Below, piece by piece: positions 32,650 through 37,102 of a stretch of DNA of 37,102 nucleotides (position 1 is its first letter; each line of letters starts with the position of its first letter). Below the pieces are notes generated by a model. That model did not search any database. It saw only the letters and a program-made list of their open reading frames with translations, and was not told the DNA's origin. The stretch lies in NCBI GenBank assembly GCA_045542315.1, contig JAZQKU010000063.1:1-37102 (forward strand). The letters are read 5' to 3'. Both the position numbers and the translations under genes were made by a program. Source of the stretch: RGIG5299 sp045542315 (GTDB taxonomy: Bacteria > Bacillota > Clostridia > Oscillospirales > RGIG5299).

Positions 32650-34026
32650 ATGGAATATCGTATTGAACACGACTCAATGGGTGAAATGAAGGTCCCTGCC
32701 GACAAGCTTTGGGCGGCACAGACTCAGAGAAGCCGCGAGAATTTTGAAATCGGCGTTGGAATCGAAACCATGCCCGCAGAAATAATTCACGCCTTCGGAA
32801 TCCTCAAAAAGGCTGCGGCGATCGCAAACAACGGCTTAAAGCCCGAAAAAATGACCGATGAAAAGCTCGAGGGCATCAAAAAGGCTTGCGACGAGGTTAT
32901 TGCGGGACTTCTTAACGACAACTTCCCCCTTGTAGTATGGCAGACAGGCTCCGGTACTCAGTCCAACATGAATACCAACGAGGTTATTGCAAACAGAGGC
33001 AATCAGATCCTCGGCAAGAAGCTTCTCCATCCCAACGACGACGTAAATATGAGTCAGTCGTCAAACGATACCTTCCCTACCGCAATGCATATCGCAGCGG
33101 TGCTGATAATTGAAAATAAGCTCATTCCCGCAGCAAAGACTCTTATCGACACCTTCAAGCGTCTTGAAGCAGAGAACGAGGGAATAGTAAAGAGCGGCAG
33201 AACCCATTTACAGGATGCAACTCCCATTAAATTCAGCCAGGAAATCAGCGGCTGGCGTTCAAGCCTCGAGAGAGACGTTGAAATTCTCGAGATCGGCGTA
33301 AAGCCTCTTTACGAGCTTGCGCTCGGCGGAACCGCAGTAGGTACCGGACTTAACGCCCCCAAGGGATTTTCCGAGGCGGTTGCGGCAGAGGTTGCGGCTC
33401 TCACCGGCAAGCCCTTCGTTACCGCAGTAAACAAATTCCACGCCCTTACCTCTAAGGACGAGCTCGTATTCGCACACGGCGCCATCAAGGCACTTGCCTG
33501 CGATATGATGAAGATAGCAAACGACGTGCGTTGGCTCGCATCCGGTCCCAGAGACGGTCTCGGAGAGATATTCATTCCCGAGAACGAGCCCGGCTCCTCT
33601 ATCATGCCCGGCAAGGTAAATCCCACCCAGTGCGAGGCTGTTACCATGGTTGCCGTTCAGGTTATGGGTAACGACGTTGCCGTCGGTATGGCTGCATCGC
33701 AGGGCAACTTCGAGCTTAACGTATTTATGCCCGTTTGCATCTACAACTTCCTTCAGTCTGCAAGACTTCTTGCCGAAGCGATAATCTCCTTCAACAAGAA
33801 CTGCGCAGTAGGCATTACCGCCAACAAGGAAAAGATGCATCACAACCTTCACAACTCTCTTATGCTCGTTACCGCTTTAAACCCCTACATCGGCTACGAG
33901 AACGCTGCAAAGACTGCAAAGAAGGCATATAAAGATAACATTTCTCTTAAGGAAGCCTGCGTAGAGCTCGGATTCCTTACCGCAGAAAAATTCGACGAAG
34001 TATTCCATCCGGAAAAAATGGTATAA
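32650..34026 (+). CDS. fumC: fumarate hydratase, class II
   Basis: 458 aa, normal for the iron-independent homotetrameric fumarase. Shows TGSGTQSNMNTNEVIANR, SQSSNDTFPTAMH, SGRTHLQDATP and the superfamily signature GSSIMPGKVNP (residues 315-325). It interconverts malate and fumarate. GAAAGGAAC precedes the ATG. It lies 48 bp after the dehydrogenase stop and 15 bp before hdrB, so all are probably one transcript. Confidence 0.96.
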   Translation: MEYRIEHDSMGEMKVPADKLWAAQTQRSRENFEIGVGIETMPAEIIHAFGILKKAAAIANNGLKPEKMTDEKLEGIKKACDEVIAGLLNDNFPLVVWQTGSGTQSNMNTNEVIANRGNQILGKKLLHPNDDVNMSQSSNDTFPTAMHIAAVLIIENKLIPAAKTLIDTFKRLEAENEGIVKSGRTHLQDATPIKFSQEISGWRSSLERDVEILEIGVKPLYELALGGTAVGTGLNAPKGFSEAVAAEVAALTGKPFVTAVNKFHALTSKDELVFAHGAIKALACDMMKIANDVRWLASGPRDGLGEIFIPENEPGSSIMPGKVNPTQCEAVTMVAVQVMGNDVAVGMAASQGNFELNVFMPVCIYNFLQSARLLAEAIISFNKNCAVGITANKEKMHHNLHNSLMLVTALNPYIGYENAAKTAKKAYKDNISLKEACVELGFLTAEKFDEVFHPEKMV

Positions 34027-34041
34027 ACTGGAGGTCATAAA

Positions 34042-34830
34042 ATGAAAGTCAGCTATTTCCCCGGTTGCACTCTCAAGAACAAGGCAAAGGATCTTGACGT
34101 TTACGCTTACAGATCCGCCGAGGCATTGGGCGTAACCCTGGAGGAGATCGAGAATTGGCAGTGCTGCGGCGGTGTTTTCACCACCTCCAAGGACGAAATT
34201 GCCACAAAGCTCTCTTCGGTTCGCGCGCTTAAGGCGGCAAACGATAAGGGTCAGCCTCTCGTATCGGTATGCTCGGCGTGTCACAACGTTATAAAGCAGA
34301 CCAACAACGCGATGCAGACCGATAAGGATTTCGCGTTTAAGGTAAATAACTATCTTAAAGAGGACGGTCCCTATAACGGCGAGACCGAGGTGCTTCACTT
34401 CCTCGAGCTCCTACGCGACAAGATCGGCTTTGACGCCGTTAAGGAGAAGGTAGTAAATTCGCTTAAGGGCAAAAAGATCGCAGCCTATTACGGATGCCTT
34501 CTTTTAAGACCCGGCAAGGTAATGAGAATGGACGATCCCGAGAATCCCACCATTATGGAGGATCTCATTAAGGCGCTCGGCGCAGAGGCAGTGGTTTTTG
34601 CAAACAGAAACGAATGCTGCGGCGGCTACGTTTCAATGGAAAGTCCCGCTCTTGCAGCAAAGAAGTCGAATGCCGTTGTTGAGAATGCAAAGGCAAAGGG
34701 CGCCGATATGATAATCACCGCCTGCCCCCTTTGCCGTTACAACCTCGTTAAGAACGGTGCCGATATTCCCGTTGTTTATTTCACAGAGCTTCTTGCAGAG
34801 GCCCTTGGAGTAAAGGAGGATAACAAATGA
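34042..34830 (+). CDS. hdrB: HdrB-like heterodisulfide reductase subunit B (two CCG domains)
   Basis: 262 aa. Two cysteine-rich CCG domains, both complete: Cys9, Cys41-Cys42, Cys77 and Cys80; then Cys152, Cys192-Cys193, Cys228 and Cys231. In methanogen HdrB these hold noncubane 4Fe-4S clusters that reduce a disulfide. In bacteria the partner may be a different thiol, a protein or another acceptor. A strong GGAGG is in front. It overlaps hdrC by 4 bases (ATGA). Confidence 0.9.
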   Translation: MKVSYFPGCTLKNKAKDLDVYAYRSAEALGVTLEEIENWQCCGGVFTTSKDEIATKLSSVRALKAANDKGQPLVSVCSACHNVIKQTNNAMQTDKDFAFKVNNYLKEDGPYNGETEVLHFLELLRDKIGFDAVKEKVVNSLKGKKIAAYYGCLLLRPGKVMRMDDPENPTIMEDLIKALGAEAVVFANRNECCGGYVSMESPALAAKKSNAVVENAKAKGADMIITACPLCRYNLVKNGADIPVVYFTELLAEALGVKEDNK

Positions 34831-35216
34831 GCCACAATTCCAATCTTCAGGACGATATTATCCGAATGAGCGGAGTAAATCCGAGAAAATGCATGCGTTG
34901 CGGCAAATGCTCGGCTACCTGCCCCGCTTACGACGAAATGGAATATCATCCTCATCAGTTTGTAAATATGGTTGAGAACGGCGATATCGAGCCGCTTCTC
35001 AATTCCGAGTCTTTATATAAATGCCTTTCCTGCTTCGCCTGCATTGAAAGATGTCCCAGAAGCGTTGAGCCCGCAAAGCTCGTTGAGGCGGTAAGACTCG
35101 CGGTCATAAGACAGCAGGGTGCAAACAGAATGAAGCCCGAGGACGTTGCCGCGATAGCGGATGACGAAACTCCCCAGCAGCTTCTCGTGAGCGCCTTCAG
35201 AAAATACAGCAAATAA
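34827..35216 (+). CDS. hdrC: HdrC-like heterodisulfide reductase subunit C (iron-sulfur)
   Basis: 129 aa ferredoxin-like subunit. Two 4Fe-4S motifs: Cys22-25-28-32 (CMRCGKCSATCP) and Cys66-69-72-76 (CLSCFACIERCP). It is the electron wire between HdrA and HdrB. The start codon overlaps the hdrB stop, and hdrA follows after 14 bases with GGAGG. Confidence 0.92.
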   Translation: MSHNSNLQDDIIRMSGVNPRKCMRCGKCSATCPAYDEMEYHPHQFVNMVENGDIEPLLNSESLYKCLSCFACIERCPRSVEPAKLVEAVRLAVIRQQGANRMKPEDVAAIADDETPQQLLVSAFRKYSK

Positions 35217-35230
35217 GGAGGAAAAGACAA

Positions 35231-37102
35231 GTGCAGAGAATTGGTGTTTTTGTTTGTTGGTGCGGAAGCAACATCGCAGGAACAGTTGACGTTCACGCGG
35301 TAGCCGAGGCTTTAAAGCTTGAGCCCGGCGTAGTCTTTTCAACCGACTATCAGTATATGTGCTCGCAGGCAGGTCAGAATATTATAAAGGAAGCCATTGC
35401 GGAGCATAAGCTTACGGGAATCGTGGTTTGCTCATGCTCGCCCCGTATGCACGAGGCAACCTTCAGAAAGACGGCTGCCGCAGCAGGTCTTAACCCCTAT
35501 ATGGTTGAGATAGCAAATATCCGTGAGCAGTGCTCGTGGGTACATAAGGATATGCCCATAGGAACCGAAAAGGCCATTATTTTGGGTAAGGCCGCGGTTG
35601 CAAAGGTAAACCTTAACGCTCCCCTTACTCCCGGTGAGTCCCCCGTAACCAAGAGAGCCTTGGTAATCGGCGGCGGTATCGCCGGTATTCAGACCGCTCT
35701 TGACATTGCCGACGCGGGCTTCCCCGTTGACATCGTTGAGAAAAAGCCCACCATCGGCGGTAAGATGGCACAGCTCGATAAGACCTTCCCGACTCTTGAC
35801 TGCGCCGCATGTATCCTTACCCCCAAAATGGTTGACGTCGCACAGAACGATAAGATAAGGATCTTCTCTTACAGCGAGGTCACCGAGGTAAAGGGCTTTG
35901 TCGGTAACTTCGACGTTAAAATAAAGAAGCATGCAAGATACGTTAAAGAGGACGTTTGCACCGGCTGCGGAGCCTGCGTTGACAAATGCCCCATGAAGAA
36001 GGTTCCCAACGAGTTCAATCTCGGAATGGATAACCGTCACGCTATCTACATTCCCTTCGCACAGGCAGTTCCGAAGGTCGCGACCATCGACCCCAACGCC
36101 TGCAATATGATAAAGAACGGCAAATGCGGTCTTTGCGCAAAGGTCTGCACCGCAGGTGCTATCGACTACACCCAGAAGGACGAATTTATCGAGGAAAAGT
36201 ACGGCGCAATAGTAGTTGCAACCGGATATAACCACATCAGCATGGATAAATTCGACGAATTTGCTTATAATCAGTCTAAGGACGTTATCACCTCTCTCGA
36301 GTTTGAAAGACTTACCAACGCCGCAGGTCCCACCGCAGGTAAGCTTCTCCGTCCCTCCGACGGCGTTCATCCCCATACCATCGTTTTCGTACAGTGCGTT
36401 GGCTCACGTTGCGACGCCTGCGCCGAAAAGGGCAAGGAATACTGCTCCAAGATATGCTGTATGTACACCGCGAAGCATGCAATGCTCACGAGAGATAAAT
36501 ATCCCGATACCGACGTTTACGTATTCTATATCGACGTTCGTACCCCCGGCAAGAACTTTGATGAGTTTTATCGCCGCGCAGTTGAGGAATACGGCGTACA
36601 TTATATAAAAGGTATGGTCGGCAAGGTCGTTCCCGAGGGCAACAAGCTCAAGGTTCAGGCTTCTGATCTTCTTTCCAACAAGCAGCTTCATATCGACGCT
36701 GACCTCGTTGTTCTTGCCGCGGCTATCGAGCCCGACAAGTCGGCACGTCCCTTGGCTACTATGCTCACAGCAAGCATGGATACCAACGATTTCTTCACCG
36801 AGGCTCATCCCAAGCTCCGTCCCGTAGAGAGCCCCACCGCAGGCGTATTCCTTTCGGGTGCTTGCCAGGGTCCCAAGGATATTCCCGAGACCGTTTCTCA
36901 GGCAGGAGCCGCCGCTTCGAAGGTAATCGGCCTTCTTGCGAAGGATAAGCTCACCGGCAACCCCTGTATCGCTCATTCCGACGAGATGATGTGTAACGGC
37001 TGCTCCCAGTGCGAGCGCGTTTGTCCCTACGGTGCCATCTCCTACGAGGAGCGCGAGGTGCGCGGACCTGAGTTCCGCGGCATCAAGCGTGTGGCGGTCG
37101 TC
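35231..37102 (+). CDS. hdrA: HdrA-like flavin/iron-sulfur subunit (3' end outside the window)
   Basis: At least 624 aa, open at the right edge. GTG start with GGAGG (35218-35222) 8 bases before it. N-terminal domain MQRIGVFVCWCGSNIAG; FAD-binding GGGIAGIQTAL (near residue 147) and the HdrA block GGKMAQLDKTFPTLDCAACI; ferredoxin clusters starting at Cys243 (CTGCGACVDKCP) and Cys299 (CGLCAKVC), and a C-terminal cluster from Cys588 (CNGCSQCERVCP). HdrA carries the bifurcating flavin in methanogens. In bacteria HdrABC modules join MvhD, FloxCD or MetVF; the partner should lie just beyond the edge. Confidence 0.93.
   Translation, partial: MQRIGVFVCWCGSNIAGTVDVHAVAEALKLEPGVVFSTDYQYMCSQAGQNIIKEAIAEHKLTGIVVCSCSPRMHEATFRKTAAAAGLNPYMVEIANIREQCSWVHKDMPIGTEKAIILGKAAVAKVNLNAPLTPGESPVTKRALVIGGGIAGIQTALDIADAGFPVDIVEKKPTIGGKMAQLDKTFPTLDCAACILTPKMVDVAQNDKIRIFSYSEVTEVKGFVGNFDVKIKKHARYVKEDVCTGCGACVDKCPMKKVPNEFNLGMDNRHAIYIPFAQAVPKVATIDPNACNMIKNGKCGLCAKVCTAGAIDYTQKDEFIEEKYGAIVVATGYNHISMDKFDEFAYNQSKDVITSLEFERLTNAAGPTAGKLLRPSDGVHPHTIVFVQCVGSRCDACAEKGKEYCSKICCMYTAKHAMLTRDKYPDTDVYVFYIDVRTPGKNFDEFYRRAVEEYGVHYIKGMVGKVVPEGNKLKVQASDLLSNKQLHIDADLVVLAAAIEPDKSARPLATMLTASMDTNDFFTEAHPKLRPVESPTAGVFLSGACQGPKDIPETVSQAGAAASKVIGLLAKDKLTGNPCIAHSDEMMCNGCSQCERVCPYGAISYEEREVRGPEFRGIKRVAVV

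Noticed and set aside
35432..36976. Long minus-strand open frames opposite hdrA
   Set aside because: Shadows of a strongly coding plus-strand gene. The hdrA frame holds all cysteine motifs, while the antisense frames show no domains.
1..37102. tRNA, rRNA, insertion sequence or prophage genes
   Set aside because: I looked for CCA-ended cloverleaf regions, transposase and phage motifs and saw none that I could support.

Overview
The window is chromosomal DNA from an anaerobic, Gram-positive-type bacterium. Class Clostridia (Bacillota) is the best fit. The supporting signs are the dnaA-dnaN-recF-remB-gyrB-gyrA order, an RNase J, a Spo0A-type C-terminal domain, a glycyl radical enzyme with its activase, an HdrABC complex, GGAGG-type ribosome binding sites and consensus sigma-A promoters. 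I cannot name the genus. The replication origin lies inside the window: four identical TTATCAACA boxes between dnaA and dnaN, and two parS sites flanking parA-parB.

Layout. 1-668: a mosaic intergenic repeat (copy A). 702-5047: one promoter and a translationally coupled operon of a degenerate Spo0A-like regulator, a degenerate histidine-kinase-like protein, fhs, tsaE and tsaB. Then rpiB with its own terminator. 5569-7958: parS, parA, parB, a HAD phosphatase, parS. 8011-9761: dnaA promoter, dnaA, oriC. 9762-20215: dnaN, two membrane proteins (YcxB-like and an acyltransferase-3), recF, remB, gyrB, gyrA, a lipoprotein and tatD. 20256-20985: repeat copy B in a convergent gap. 21032-24017: rnj (RNase J with a Lys-rich N-terminal extension and an attenuator-like leader) and a transaldolase, both on the minus strand. 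24195-24800: a small possible jelly-roll surface protein. 24835-28701: an AraC regulator divergent from a short glycyl radical enzyme and its activase. 28757-29175: repeat copy C, again in a convergent gap. 29280-30950: lactate permease on the minus strand. 31405 to the end: a candidate Rex operator, a promoter, a structured leader, and a probable operon of a lactate/malate dehydrogenase, class II fumarase, hdrB, hdrC and hdrA. hdrA runs off the right edge.

How the genes work together. The centre is the replication, segregation and topology block. To its right are fermentative modules: a radical-based lyase of unknown substrate under an AraC regulator, and a redox operon. That operon's first enzyme looks like an LDH but carries the malate-dehydrogenase Arg at the specificity position. 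With fumarase and an HdrABC flavin/iron-sulfur complex beside it, this suggests a reductive oxaloacetate-malate-fumarate branch coupled to Hdr-type electron transfer.

The most unusual items are five: the repeat family (a 199-bp core repeated without indels in three places, plus many short stem-loops whose arms covary); the regulator pair that has lost its phosphotransfer residues; the dehydrogenase-fumarase-HdrBCA operon; the short glycyl radical enzyme; and the run of genes left of oriC transcribed toward the origin.
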